The notes below the pieces were generated by a model, which saw only the letters and a program-made list of their open reading frames with translations, had not been told where the DNA came from and made no database searches. DNA of 47,272 nucleotides from Nemertoderma westbladi (lineage: Eukaryota; Xenacoelomorpha; Nemertodermatida; Nemertodermatidae), in contig JAUCBJ010003852.1 of assembly GCA_032718475.1 (NCBI GenBank), positions 1 to 47,272 of the forward strand, read 5' to 3'. The position numbers and the translations under genes are program-made. Each line of letters starts with the position of its first letter. Position 1 is the stretch's first letter. This document shows positions 11,848 to 21,943 of this stretch, piece after piece.

Positions 11848-11985
11848 TTACATGGGAAAAAAATTAGAACTTTTTTTTCATTATTCTCGAGGCATTTTAT
11901 TTACCGAGCGTCGGCGAGGTTAATAATGGGTCGAGAAAATATTGAGAATAAAATGTTGTACGTTTTTTTCCCATGTAATACGTAA
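11848..11985. repeat. Imperfect inverted repeat
   Basis: TTACATGGGAAAAAAA near 11849 is mirrored by TTTTTTTCCCATGTAA near 11965, and inside it ATTCTCGAGGCATTTTATT is partly mirrored by the sequence ending AATAAAATG. The loop holds CCGAGCGTCGGCGAGG. It may be a foldback element or the hinge of a larger inverted structure. Confidence 0.5.
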
Positions 11986-12626
11986 TTGTATTCTTAAATT
12001 GGTACTTTTTTGTTGCTCAATTCTTTAATAAAACCTAGCTAAATAACCATGTCCAGTAATATAGTGTCATTTTCAGATGACACGGACCCCCCCCCCCCCC
12101 CCAGATTTTTCTACAAATCTTTATCATATTGCTTGAAATTTGAAACACAACTACTGTAGTTCCACTCACCGTCGATGACCCCATGAAGCCGGAATTTTTT
12201 ATTTTGCCTTTAAATTTTTTTATAAGCGTTTTAAAAAAGTGTATTTTGCGAAATCGCACCCTCTGTATGATTGCCGTTCTTCATATTAGTCGTAATTTTT
12301 TCATATCATTAAAAAGCTTGCGTTGCAAGGATTCCAAATATGTAGCAACATCTGAATTTCGTTGAGAAACCGCTGAGATATAGGCGTTCTTTATTTGTCA
12401 ACAAAAAGTATTGTTTCCATGACATTAATAATAACATTGCATTTAAATGGATAAGAGATTAATTAGATAATTTATAATACTACAGTAGCTACTACTACTA
12501 CTACTAGGTCGAGCGAACTCGGACAGTGATAATGAGATCCTTCCAGGCTTCCCGATTTTCAATAGTTGTCGCAATTTTGTTTCTCCCAAGTTCAGTATTC
12601 CTTTCAAGTTGATTTATATATGTTGG
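11986..12626. other. No gene seen; C13 tract and (CTA)n
   Basis: This stretch holds a run of about 14 C near 12090 and a short CTA microsatellite near 12488. Short reading frames here look like chance, and one is driven by the C tract. Confidence 0.55.
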
Positions 12627-12706
12627 TTTGTGGGGCGAGCCACGAAGTTGGCGGAGCCTTAGCGAATTGACACTGTTAGGGGGTGGGTCAATTTATGCAA
12701 ATAGTT

Positions 12707-12771
<65 letters not shown>

Positions 12772-13560
12772 TACGATTTTGACATGCTAATAACTTTGTC
12801 GGATTTAAAGCTGCCAAGTTGAAAATTTGTAGGTATCAATATGAGCAAAAGTTGAGATTTTTGAGAGACTTTCAGACACCATCAGTGCAATGGTCTCCCG
12901 CTAGAGGGCCACATGTCTAAACATTAAATGCCCTCCCATTTCTTTGCTTTTAATCCGTTTAAGCTGAAACGTGGCAGATATGTATTAGACCATTAGCTGT
13001 GACTTTCAAAGGAGGCGAATCCATCTGCAGTTCTCCAGTCTGCCGCTAGAGGGCCAAAGGTCTGAAAGTGAAATCGTTGTTGTCGTTACGATTTTGACAT
13101 GCTAATAACTTTGTCGGATTTAAAGCTGCCAAGTTGAAAATTTGTAGGTATCAATATGAGCTAAAGTTGAGACGTTTGAGAGACTTTCAGACACCATCAG
13201 AGCAATAGTCTCCTGCTAGAGGGCCACATGTCTAAACGTTAAATGTCCTCTCATTTCTTTGCTTTTAATCCATTTATGCTGAAATTTGGCAGATATGTAC
13301 TAGACCATTAGCTGTGACTTTGAAAGAAGGAATTGAATTGAATTGAATTGAAGGCTAATCCGTGTGCAGTTCTTCAGTCTGCCGCTAGAGGGCGAAATGT
13401 TTGAAAGTGAAATCTTTCTCCCATCTCGTTATTTATGATCCGTTCAAGCTGAAACGTAGCAGATATGTAGTAGAAGTCGGCCTGAGTCTTTGGTGGGCAG
13501 TAAACGGTCTGGAGTCCTCCAGTCTGCCGCTAGAGGGCGAAATGTATAAGTTAATGTTAA
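12627..13560. repeat. Interspersed repeat with (GTC)n and ~310 bp internal duplications
   Basis: The block opens with GTGGGGCGAGCCACGAAGT, also found at 15671. A perfect (GTC)n microsatellite follows at about 12706-12771. Then a roughly 310 bp unit occurs twice (from about 12771 and 13084; both contain TTACGATTTTGACATGC and AACTTTGTCGGATTTAAAGC) and partly a third time. Each unit carries GCTAGAGGGC boxes, most as CTGCCGCTAGAGGGC. A (GAATT)n run at 13331 splits the third unit. An arginine-rich reading frame across the GTC run is an artefact of the microsatellite. Confidence 0.75.
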
Positions 13561-13572
13561 GTATATGTTAAG

Positions 13573-14745
13573 TCACGTGATGCGCGAAGGCCCCACTTCG
13601 TGTATATATATGGCTATATGAGTTGGTTGCCAGAAAAGTAGATCTGGTATGACCTCGTCTTTACTTCGCCAGCAGTGCCCATTGAATCTTAATCTGCGTT
13701 CACGGACAGTGGTTGATACGGGTGGTATTGTACCATAAAGCTCGGCGTTTGTCATGTGTTGTCTCCAGCTGCTGTTTAGGGCTGCCCTTAGTAGTCTTGT
13801 GTAGCAACCATCAATTCGTTGTTCAAGTGATTTAGTCAGTGTCCAGGTCTCACCCCCGTATAAAAATACACTTTCCACTGTGGCTCGAAAGAACTTAGTC
13901 TTCAGGTGCCTGGAGAGATCTGATTTCCAGATGGTATCCATTTTTGATAGAGCTGCCCAAGCCTTTGCTTTCCTAACTTCTATGTCATTTTTGCTACTCT
14001 CTATCCATGATCCAAGGTACTGGAAGTCGTGGAAGACTGGACCTTCCTTAGTTGATTATTATCAATGGTTGTGAAGTTTCCATCAACATTAACGGTCATG
14101 AATTCGGTCTTAGTAGCATTTATATGCAATCCAACCTCCTTAGCAGCCCTCTCCACTTTATTTAGTAGAAGCTGTGCATCTGCAGGGCGATGTCATCCGC
14201 AAGTCGGAGTCTGTGACTGTAGTTGCCGGATATCTACTACTTCTGCGTTCTTGAAGTGTGAATCCCAGATATTCACCTTTTGTGGCCGTCCTCATTGTGT
14301 AATCCAGCACAATTACAAGTAGTAATGGTGCTAATGTGTCACCTTACAGTACGCCAGCCAGGATTGAGAAAAACGCAGTTTCACCATCTGGTGAGAGTAC
14401 CTGCGCTTCTGTGTCACAATATAACAATCCAATGCCAGAAACAATTACTTCTGGTATTCCATAAGCTCTTAGGATTTCAAGCATTTTACCTCTATGGATG
14501 GAGTCGAATGCCTTCTTGAAGTCCACAAAAGTCATGACTGCGGGGAAATTCTTTGACTTAATTCATTCAATCAGTCTCCGTAGTGCAAGTATCTTAGCTA
14601 TTGTTGATCTACTTGGTCGAAATCCGTTTTGGCTCTTACGCAGTAGTTTCTCTATGTGAGGCCTAATCATATATAGAATCATTTTATTGTATATTTTGGC
14701 AGCAACCACAGGCAGACAGATCCCACGATAGTTTGTTGGTATACC
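13573..14745 (-). pseudogene. Decayed LINE reverse transcriptase (LINE copy 1)
   Basis: Read on the minus strand this is a non-LTR reverse transcriptase truncated at its 5' side. Visible parts in order are a finger region with QNGFRPSR, motif A as FVDFKKAFDS (near 14530-14500), a motif C remnant LADD (14192-14203; FADD is usual), and the C-terminal region (13573-13941) with LYGGETWTLTKS and RLRFNGHC, typical of LINE proteins. A TGA interrupts the frame just before motif A and at least two frameshifts separate the palm pieces. No endonuclease domain remains. It is related to, but clearly different from, the LINE at 26040-27780. The clade is not assigned. Confidence 0.85.
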
Positions 14746-15015
14746 GGTATACAGGTAATAGTATTTTTTATACTAGCTAGTTTTTTCGAATTTTATAAAT
14801 GTTATAGAACAAGTAATAGTTATCAATTTTGTTACATATTTCTGTTCTAGAACACATTTTTTTTCAAGAACATTTTTTGGGAAAAATACCATACTACTTT
14901 CAGAAGGTCAAATATTTGTTCTAGAAAACAAAACCTCATGATAAAAGCCTTTTTATATTAAAAAAAAATGGTGAAACTATGGGTATCCAAGGTGTAGTAA
15001 TGCCCGTATTTCAGT
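14746..15015. other. No gene seen
   Basis: AT-rich sequence with TTCTAGAACA-type runs. It contains a short ATACCGGTAT palindrome at the LINE truncation point. Confidence 0.5.
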
Positions 15016-15174
15016 ATGGAAGAAGCTTCGATGGACGATATTTATGCTGAAATTGACCCAGATAAAAGTGAGAGAAGACTTACAACAAATAAAAGGCAAA
15101 AAAAAGTGGCAAAAGGTAACATTTTTTTGTCTTGCTTTCTTTTTTGTCTCGCTAAGCTCGCCAAATAATAACGC
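15016..15174 (+). CDS. Possible small first exon or short ORF, unidentified
   Basis: An ATG opens a 52-codon frame whose first ~33 codons read like an acidic then Lys/Arg-rich protein start (MEEASMDDIYAEIDPDKSER), followed at once by AAAAGGTAAC, a possible splice donor. After that point the codons turn hydrophobic and T-rich, as intron sequence would. No downstream exon was found. I cannot name it and chance is a real alternative. Confidence 0.25.
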
Positions 15175-15204
15175 TCGACAAAAAAAGCCTACTTTTATGC
15201 CACC

Positions 15205-15420
15205 ACTTAAATAGTTATTTGGGGGATGGATAATTTTTTTTTTTGGGGGGGGGGGGGTGAATAATTGTTTTTGGGGATGAATTATTGTTTTTGGGGGGTG
15301 AATGATTTATTGTTTTTGGTGAGAGAGATATTCAAAATTGGGGGATGTATATTGGTGCTACAAAAAAATATATTTGGTGCTAAATAATTTTTTTGGTGTG
15401 AAATCATCTAATTTGTGGTG
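15205..15420. repeat. Degenerate GGGGTGAATAATTGTTTTT array (inverted relative to 11545-11840)
   Basis: Units such as GGGGTGAATAATTGTTTTT and TTTGGTGCTAAATAATTTT are repeated with drift. On the other strand they read CACCAAAAAAATTATT, like the array at 11545-11840. A T/G run lies at 15230-15257. Confidence 0.55.
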
Positions 15421-16318
15421 GAATTCAATTAGTGGCGATATAAAATTAAGGTACTGTAGCTGTCTGTAACTGTCTGTAACTGTCTGTAGCTGTAACTGTA
15501 CATGTATATTAGAGGTGGAAGTTGGTTTGGGTGAAATCTGTAACTCGGTACATTTATTTATCTGTGTAACATGCAAGTTAGAAATAATAGAGAATAATCA
15601 ATTAAAAGGTAGTTGGTGAATCGATTTTAGTTAACTTCCCAAAATACGCGAAATATATAATATATTATTGTGGGGCGAGCCACGAAGTGAGTGAGCCTTA
15701 GCGTAGTGGTACCATTAATCAACCTGTCGTTCTGTCGTTCTGTCGCGTTTTTTTTCAGTATTTTATTTTAAACGTTAATAACTCGGCCAATCCTTGATGA
15801 AATCTATCCAAACTTGGTACACATGTTGTTTGGCAAAAGTTTGAAAATTTTCCAAGTAGAATTTGCGTGGGGCCTTCGTGCAGCATCAGTGTAACTGTTA
15901 TTGCAGTTATAATAAATTTATTTATCCAAATTTAAAATGCGTTAAATTATTATTACTGTAGGATAAATCAGCTGGTTTTCTGACAAATTTTGCAATTCTG
16001 CATGTACCATGTGTACCGGTACTGTCAGGCTGTACTCAATCCCTGAATCGAGAATCCTGCTAGGGTGCATTTATAGTCAGATGCCGTCCGATCCGACCCG
16101 ATGCATTTCGGCAATTATTGTAGCTACAACTGTCAGACTGCAGACTGTACAAGCCTAGCTGCTTAGGCTAGGCCTACTTCTGTTTTGCCTAACACTGAAC
16201 GCAGTCTGGTTGTATGACTATTGCTGTATTGGCCTACCGGTATTGCATTAGGCTATTGTATTGTATATGGCATGGCAGTACTGCAGTATGCAGGTATGGC
16301 AGTACTGCAGTACACAGT
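15421..16318. other. No gene seen; second copy of the GTGGGGCGAGCC repeat start
   Basis: At about 15671 there is GTGGGGCGAGCCACGAAGT, as at 12627, followed by diverged sequence with AATAACTCGGCCAATC. A short CTGTCTGTAACTGT run lies near 15462. Otherwise nothing was recognised. Confidence 0.5.
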
Positions 16319-17165
16319 ATGGGATCATTCGTAGCTCTGTAGCTGACTGTGGTGTTCAGAAGGAAATCGGACGCGCGTTGGACTGTTGGATGTCCTGGAA
16401 TGGAGTCTACCGACCAACTTACAGGGTGAGGCTGTCCCTCTGCAGCTCTGATCCTGGGCGGTGGAGACTGTGCTGATGGCGGCGGAAGCGGGAAGACCGG
16501 GGCATTCTGTATCCCGATACTACAGCTGGTCCATGAAACTCTACGGTACAAACTCCGAGATGGAAAACTCGATGGGAAATCGGGGGGAAGAACTAGGCCT
16601 ACGAAATTTCAGTTGAACTCATTCGATAGAGCGATAGAGGTGACCAGTTGGCAGTTGGCCATCTCCCCGGACGGTTGCTGTGTCATGCGCGTGGCCAGAG
16701 GAGTTGGCACGGTCTGACGGTACCCGGACGACTAAAGGAATAGTCGGATCCGGTCGTTTCGTTACTATTCAGCTATTACGAGGCGACGGTAAAGGACGAG
16801 GTGCGAGGGCCCATGCCGGGTGCCGGGTTAGTTGGAGCACCGGAAGCGCGACACTCGATATCGGGACTGATAAAAATAGTTTTGGCTTCGGAGGAAACGG
16901 TAAGAAGTGTTTCGGGCGGCATTTTGACGACTATGGACAACCATATGGACTAGGCGACGTGATCGGTTATCGGATCGATCTGGATGTGGGCACAATTGGG
17001 TACCGGTACAGTAAAAACGGAAGTGATCTCGGGAAAGCTTTCGACAGTTCGAGATTCCCGCTAATTTACGCAAACTCCCGTTATTCCTGTATTCCCGCAG
17101 TCTGTGGTCTGTCGGTATCTTTAAAGAATGCTGAAATTATGTTTATTTTCGCCGAATTTATCCGT
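16319..17165 (+). pseudogene. DDX1: Processed pseudogene of DEAD-box helicase DDX1 (N-terminus, motif I and SPRY domain)
   Basis: Read in shifting frames this follows DDX1 from about its start codon (16319): a GVQKEIGRALD segment, a Q-motif-like PTNLQGEAVPL, GGGD, the ATP-binding motif GSGKTGAF (16484-16507), then the SPRY domain with WHG, CRVSWST, DIGTDKNSFGFGGNGKK, DLDVGTIG, SKNGSDLGKAF and LKNAEI. A SPRY domain placed right after motif I is specific to DDX1 among DEAD-box helicases. At least four frame changes and an early TAG break it, and no introns interrupt several hundred coding bases, so a retroposed, 3'-truncated copy is the best reading. DDX1 acts in RNA processing and tRNA ligation; this copy cannot make it. 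The last long open part is 16680-17165. Confidence 0.85.
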
Positions 17166-17212
17166 TTTTCTGCGCATCTTCTTTCCGGGTACACCATTGT
17201 ATCCCGGGCGCC

Positions 17213-17380
17213 GTTTTGTACCTACAATGTACCAAGTTGTGTAACTTTTGTACCCATTGTACCAAGTTGTGTACCTTTTGTACTTATTATGTACCAAGTT
17301 GTGTACCTTTTACACCTACTATGTATCAAGTTGCGTACATTTTGTACCTATTATGTAACAGTTGTGTATGGTCTTGTACC
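17213..17380. repeat. ~33 bp minisatellite
   Basis: About five drifting copies of TGTACCAAGTTGTGTACCTT plus TTGTACCTATTA follow the DDX1 remnant directly. They keep an apparent frame open past the end of homology. Confidence 0.75.
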
Positions 17381-17453
17381 TATTTATGTTTCCTAAAGTA
17401 AAGATGTGTAATCTGATTATTAGCAAGTCGTTAGACTTGATTACTGTAAGAAT

Positions 17454-17512
17454 TGTTGACTGACTGGCTGACTGGCTGGCTGGCTGACTGGCTGGCTGAC
17501 TGACTGATCTAC
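17454..17512. repeat. (GACTGGCT)n-type simple repeat
   Basis: Tandem GACT and GGCT tetranucleotides lead into CTACAGCCAAAACTGCTC and TGATGAAATTTTCACAG. They sit where a Copia 3' LTR would be expected. Confidence 0.7.
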
Positions 17513-17570
17513 AGCCAAAACTGCTCTAACGAATTTGATGAAATTTTCACAGCGACTAGATACCACGATT

Positions 17571-20500
17571 CTAAGGTCCCTGGTCAGTTAAAAGTTCAAT
17601 AAAGACACGTGGGTCACTCAAGATCCGAGAAAGAATAGCAGATGCGGAACTCTTGGCTTTCGTTAGGGTATCTGCCAGCTGTAGTTTAGTAGGAACCCAT
17701 TTAAGTAGTTGAATATCTCCAATACGTTCTTTAATAAATGCAAAATCAATTGCAAGTCGCTTCTCTTGAGGAATTTTTCCACTGACAAGGTCGTAAACCA
17801 ACCCTTGATGGTCACAATAGTAGTAGACGTTTTTAACTTCAAGTTTTGTGATATTCTCAATGAGTATCTTGATATATTGCCCAATATCAACACCCTCGAC
17901 TAATGCATATGTTTCAGATGACAGTGTACTCTTCGTCACTCTCCTGGAGCAACGGCTAGACCAATAAACTAAGAATTGTCCCCAAAATACATAAACTGCC
18001 AATCGTGAAGGATTTCCGAATGCTGCATCAGTAAATACATGAAGATCAGGAAATTCATGCTCAACGCCAACGGATTCTGACGACACGGGTAGAAATTTCA
18101 ATGTAAAGGATTCCATTTGACTTCGTCTCACTTGTTTATTCAAGAGTCGAATATCGCTTGTTGTTGGCTTCGAGACTTGTGAGAGCGAGCCGATTTGAAA
18201 TGCCAAGTCAGGGCGACTATTTGAGACAATCCACATAAATTTTCCTAATAATGCACGAAACATATATTCAAAGTCGTCATCTGTTGCCAAATCGATTTCG
18301 TTGAGAGTTCGAATGTACTGGGTTTGAGACAATTCAAAACCACCATAGTCTAACTTTCGAATATGTACTCCAAGAAATTTAGTCCAACTGCTGCCAATCT
18401 GAACAATTTTACCAACTTTTAGCAATGTCTGCAGACCATCACAAACTTTAATCACTGATGATGGTAATCCAGCAACTAGAATATCATCCACATGTGTGGT
18501 AATAATACCACACAAATTTCCTTCCTCGTTATATGTCATGTACATGGCTGGATCAAAGAAACTTTGAATGTTTCCCAGTTGACGTAGATTGTCTTGAAGT
18601 TTCAAGAACCATTCTCGTGAAGCATCGGAAAGGCCGTAGACAACCTTCTTTAATTTCCAGAATCGAGGAGCATCAACGTTCTGAAACTCAACAGGTGGTT
18701 TAACATATACAGATCTATCTCTTGACAAATTACCACTTTGTAAGAAGGCAGTTTTTATATCAACAGCCCATATATTCCAGTCAAATATGGTTGCCAAGGA
18801 TAACAATATTCTCACTGAGAGACGGTCACAAGTTGGTGAGAATGATAAAGGGGTTTCTTTGTCTTCAAAGCCCCTGACTACTAGGCGGGCTTTAATAATT
18901 TTTTCATGCCCAATTTCTTTTTCAGTAATCACCCATCTAGTACTCATCAAGTTTGCATTTTGCGGTAACTCTTCTATTTCTTCAAACACATCATTCTCTC
19001 GCCAATTTTTAATCTCAATTTCTTTAGCCGTTTGAATATCACAGAGTCCATTCAAAGATGCTGTGTAACCAAAATACTCTGGTAGTTTATGTTCCCGCCT
19101 AGGATAACGGTATGTTTTAGGTTCTTCCTCGCGATCACCATCAGTAAATTCTTGATTCGTAGTGCTTGTATTATTATCTTCACTACTGCCATCACATTCC
19201 TTAGTCACATCGTTTGAAGTTGTCTTTGGCGACAGATCTCCAGTTTGATCAAGGCTAGATCCGTTATTAGCGGGATCAGAAATACTTGAGCCATTGTTTG
19301 AGTAAGATTCGACATCATGGGTAACAGGATTGGAGTCATTATTATTGCAAAAAGTAGAAATATTTTCCTGAACTGCAACATTATCATCATCGCATAGTTT
19401 GACACGTGATCTGTGTATTCGGAGGTATCTCGACCCATAGGATACAAGTACTTCAGGTCCATCTAGCGCTACAACTTTAGCTGGTCCATGCCAACTTTTA
19501 GAAATCATAACATAATAATAGACTAATGAACCAATTGAAATATTTTTACTGGATGGTCGAACATTCTTCAGAAGAGAACGGCGAATGCGATCAGAAGTAT
19601 CAGCTTTTGTAAATTCTTCACGGACCTGATTCAATAATTTAATGTGGTTGGTTACAGGCTGACTAATAGACATTACATTATCTATTGCACTTATGTTATC
19701 TGTCAAAAATCCACTGATGTTGGGTCCTCTACCCCACATGATTTGATGAGGTGAAAAGCCTAAATGATTGGGCCATGCATTCTTAATAAATGCAGCCATT
19801 CTCAATATCTTATTATCACTATAGTCGGGATGGTCAGATTTTATTCGACTGTAGATTTCCTTAATAAGTCCATTATGTCGTTCTGTGATACCATTACTGA
19901 ATGGTGCATATGGTGCAGTAACATTGTGGGATACATTCAATTTGTTACACAACTCTGTAAAACTGATAGCTGAGAACTCACCACCATTATCAGTTAGTAC
20001 AGCTTTACTAGGTGGTCCTAATAGATCACACCAACTGTCTAACAAAGCCCGTTGTACACTCATTGATGTTTTATCTGGTAAAGTAGAAATTATACTAAAA
20101 CGAGAAAATAGATCAATGATTTGAAGTACAGGAATGTTACCATTTGTGAAAAAGATATCCAACCCAATAATGTCATTACATGTTGAGGAAAGAGGAAGTG
20201 AAACGATTGGTTTGGATGGCTGTCTCTTGGACAACTGACAATCTGAGCAGTTGTCTGAGACTTTATTGATGATTTCATGCACATCTTCACTTACAACTAT
20301 GCCGGAGTCCTTGATTAATTTGATAAGGGTCTGTTTTGACGGGTGTGCAAATTGTTTATGAATTTTTATGATGTCATCCCTAGACATGCCTGTTTTTGAG
20401 ATCAGAACAGATTCTTTTTGAACTAAGGTTGGTTTGGACTCGTTTTTTGTTATAAGTGTAGGATATGCTTCGTCATTCATTAGCTCCTTTTCTGCTGTCT

Positions 20501-21008
20501 CCTGGCCAATAGGAACCAGTGGAATTGCGCAATGTCCAGACTTCAATTCTACCAACTTTACATGAGCACCTTTCACCGTTGCAGTGTTAGCCGAAATATC
20601 AAGCAGAATCTCTAGTTTTGCCATTGTTGGACGTGATAGTAGCAAAGGTAATGAAGAGCCCTCTATGATATCTACAGCAACTTTATAGATAACTGAACCA
20701 AGAGGAAGGTGGAGTATATAATTCTTCTGAGCTGATTTTCTTTCTCCACCCCCAAAGACATATATTGAATGACTTACAGTGTATGTCAGCTGTTGTGGAA
20801 ACACTTGTTTGTACTGGTTTAGCCACTGACTACCAGCAACAGTTTTAGTACATGCTGTGTCCAATATAGCATGTACTCCAGTAAAATCAGATATTGAATT
20901 AGGTCTAGATCTTGTACATGTGTAAGTTCCATTAATTTTGTTTTCATCCAGCTTTACTGTTAAAGCGCAGTTGTCAATGCTATCATTATGATGCTTTAAA
21001 TAGAACAC
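17571..21008 (-). CDS. pol: Copia-type pol: protease, integrase, reverse transcriptase, RNase H
   Basis: A 1145-residue frame without interruption. The first codon shown is GTG at 21006-21008; it overlaps gag by 13 bases. Domains in order: retropepsin with LDTACTKTV (Asp50; DTA instead of DTG or DSG); integrase zinc finger H217, H222, C254, C257; integrase core D284, D340, E376 with the exact 35-residue spacing; reverse transcriptase with AVDIKTAFL (D750) and HVDD (D841, D842); RNase H with D994, E1032, D1066, D1113. The order protease-integrase-RT-RNase H is diagnostic of Copia. Nothing visible is broken, unlike most elements nearby, so it may be young. Similarity to the GalEa-type branch is my impression only. 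No LTR pair was found, so mobility in its present form is doubtful. Confidence 0.95.
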   Translation of the reverse strand: MFYLKHHNDSIDNCALTVKLDENKINGTYTCTRSRPNSISDFTGVHAILDTACTKTVAGSQWLNQYKQVFPQQLTYTVSHSIYVFGGGERKSAQKNYILHLPLGSVIYKVAVDIIEGSSLPLLLSRPTMAKLEILLDISANTATVKGAHVKLVELKSGHCAIPLVPIGQETAEKELMNDEAYPTLITKNESKPTLVQKESVLISKTGMSRDDIIKIHKQFAHPSKQTLIKLIKDSGIVVSEDVHEIINKVSDNCSDCQLSKRQPSKPIVSLPLSSTCNDIIGLDIFFTNGNIPVLQIIDLFSRFSIISTLPDKTSMSVQRALLDSWCDLLGPPSKAVLTDNGGEFSAISFTELCNKLNVSHNVTAPYAPFSNGITERHNGLIKEIYSRIKSDHPDYSDNKILRMAAFIKNAWPNHLGFSPHQIMWGRGPNISGFLTDNISAIDNVMSISQPVTNHIKLLNQVREEFTKADTSDRIRRSLLKNVRPSSKNISIGSLVYYYVMISKSWHGPAKVVALDGPEVLVSYGSRYLRIHRSRVKLCDDDNVAVQENISTFCNNNDSNPVTHDVESYSNNGSSISDPANNGSSLDQTGDLSPKTTSNDVTKECDGSSEDNNTSTTNQEFTDGDREEEPKTYRYPRREHKLPEYFGYTASLNGLCDIQTAKEIEIKNWRENDVFEEIEELPQNANLMSTRWVITEKEIGHEKIIKARLVVRGFEDKETPLSFSPTCDRLSVRILLSLATIFDWNIWAVDIKTAFLQSGNLSRDRSVYVKPPVEFQNVDAPRFWKLKKVVYGLSDASREWFLKLQDNLRQLGNIQSFFDPAMYMTYNEEGNLCGIITTHVDDILVAGLPSSVIKVCDGLQTLLKVGKIVQIGSSWTKFLGVHIRKLDYGGFELSQTQYIRTLNEIDLATDDDFEYMFRALLGKFMWIVSNSRPDLAFQIGSLSQVSKPTTSDIRLLNKQVRRSQMESFTLKFLPVSSESVGVEHEFPDLHVFTDAAFGNPSRLAVYVFWGQFLVYWSSRCSRRVTKSTLSSETYALVEGVDIGQYIKILIENITKLEVKNVYYYCDHQGLVYDLVSGKIPQEKRLAIDFAFIKERIGDIQLLKWVPTKLQLADTLTKAKSSASAILSRILSDPRVFIELLTDQGP

Positions 21009-21943
21009 ATATCACCTATACTATGTTCTCTATCAACAATATCTGACGCTTCCTGGTCTATATCATCATGGGGACAAACTTCTGATGTGTGAAGGACTGA
21101 CTCACAAATATGACATTGTGATCTATGTGGACAGTCACGTTGAAAGTGACACTTTGAATCACAAACTCTGCACCGATTGAATTCACTTGGTCCAGATTTG
21201 AAAGTTACTTTGGATGTTCCGCCACTTCCATGACTATAATGTTCAGTAGTCGTACAGGTACCACTGTTATTACCAGATTTATTGTTAATAAACTTGTTAG
21301 ATTTATGTTTGAATGAACGGTATTTTGCTGCTGATGCAGCCATAGCAAGTTCAGTTTTAATCTCTGTAACACCATTTTGGGCCGATGACATGCCAGAACC
21401 AATATCTGACATTATGCGTAGTAGATGGCGTTTCATATCGTTAACCTCTAGTTTGGCTGTTGCAAGAATCATTTTTCGTTCAGTAGCATCTAAGTTTGCT
21501 TTATGTAACATCTCTGCAGCTAATATAGTGTCGTTAAAATTTAAATTGAATTCTTTAAGAAGTGAAATATAACTTTCAAATTTAATGATGAACTGGCGTA
21601 TATTTTCAGTAGATTGACGTTCAAAGTATCTAAACTTTACAAAATTAGTGTAAGCATCTTCATCGTGATCTTTAAGAAAAGTAGTGTCTAGTGATTGAAT
21701 AAGAATATCGACACCATCATCTCCTGCCAAGGACTCAATATCCAAATCTAGCGCTTTGTCCTTTGCAATGTTACGAAGTGACAATATAATATTAGCAGCA
21801 CGTTTGTTCTTAGGAACCTCTGTAACAGTCTGCCACACCACAATTTCTTTCTTCCAGCGACGGTAGTTGGAATCAGATAGAGATGGATCGAATATTGGTG
21901 GAGAAACTCGGTAGTGATTGTGATTAGAATTGTCGGACATCAT
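20996..21943 (-). CDS. gag: Copia-type Gag with two zinc knuckles
   Basis: A 315-residue frame starting ATG at 21941-21943, upstream of pol. It has the helical N-terminal region of Copia Gag (DSNYRRWKKEIVVWQ) and near the C-terminus two CX2CX4HX4C zinc knuckles back to back (CRVCDSKCHFQRDC and CHICESVLHTSEVC). Gag would form the particle and bind the element RNA. The 3' end overlaps pol by 13 bases in the -1 frame. I see no standard X-XXY-YYZ slippery heptamer in the overlap; re-initiation or another recoding mode is possible. The ATG was chosen because it opens the Gag N-terminus. Confidence 0.92.
   Translation of the reverse strand: MMSDNSNHNHYRVSPPIFDPSLSDSNYRRWKKEIVVWQTVTEVPKNKRAANIILSLRNIAKDKALDLDIESLAGDDGVDILIQSLDTTFLKDHDEDAYTNFVKFRYFERQSTENIRQFIIKFESYISLLKEFNLNFNDTILAAEMLHKANLDATERKMILATAKLEVNDMKRHLLRIMSDIGSGMSSAQNGVTEIKTELAMAASAAKYRSFKHKSNKFINNKSGNNSGTCTTTEHYSHGSGGTSKVTFKSGPSEFNRCRVCDSKCHFQRDCPHRSQCHICESVLHTSEVCPHDDIDQEASDIVDREHSIGDMCSI

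Noticed and set aside
12628-12822. 64-codon frame with a long poly-arginine run
   Set aside because: It is translation of the (GTC)n microsatellite; flanking codons lack protein character.
16261-16551. Overlapping plus and minus frames of 71 and 105 codons
   Set aside because: The plus frame catches part of the DDX1 remnant in one frame only; the minus frame is antisense to it.
17216-17401. Cys/Thr-rich frame
   Set aside because: It is a reading of the 33 bp minisatellite.
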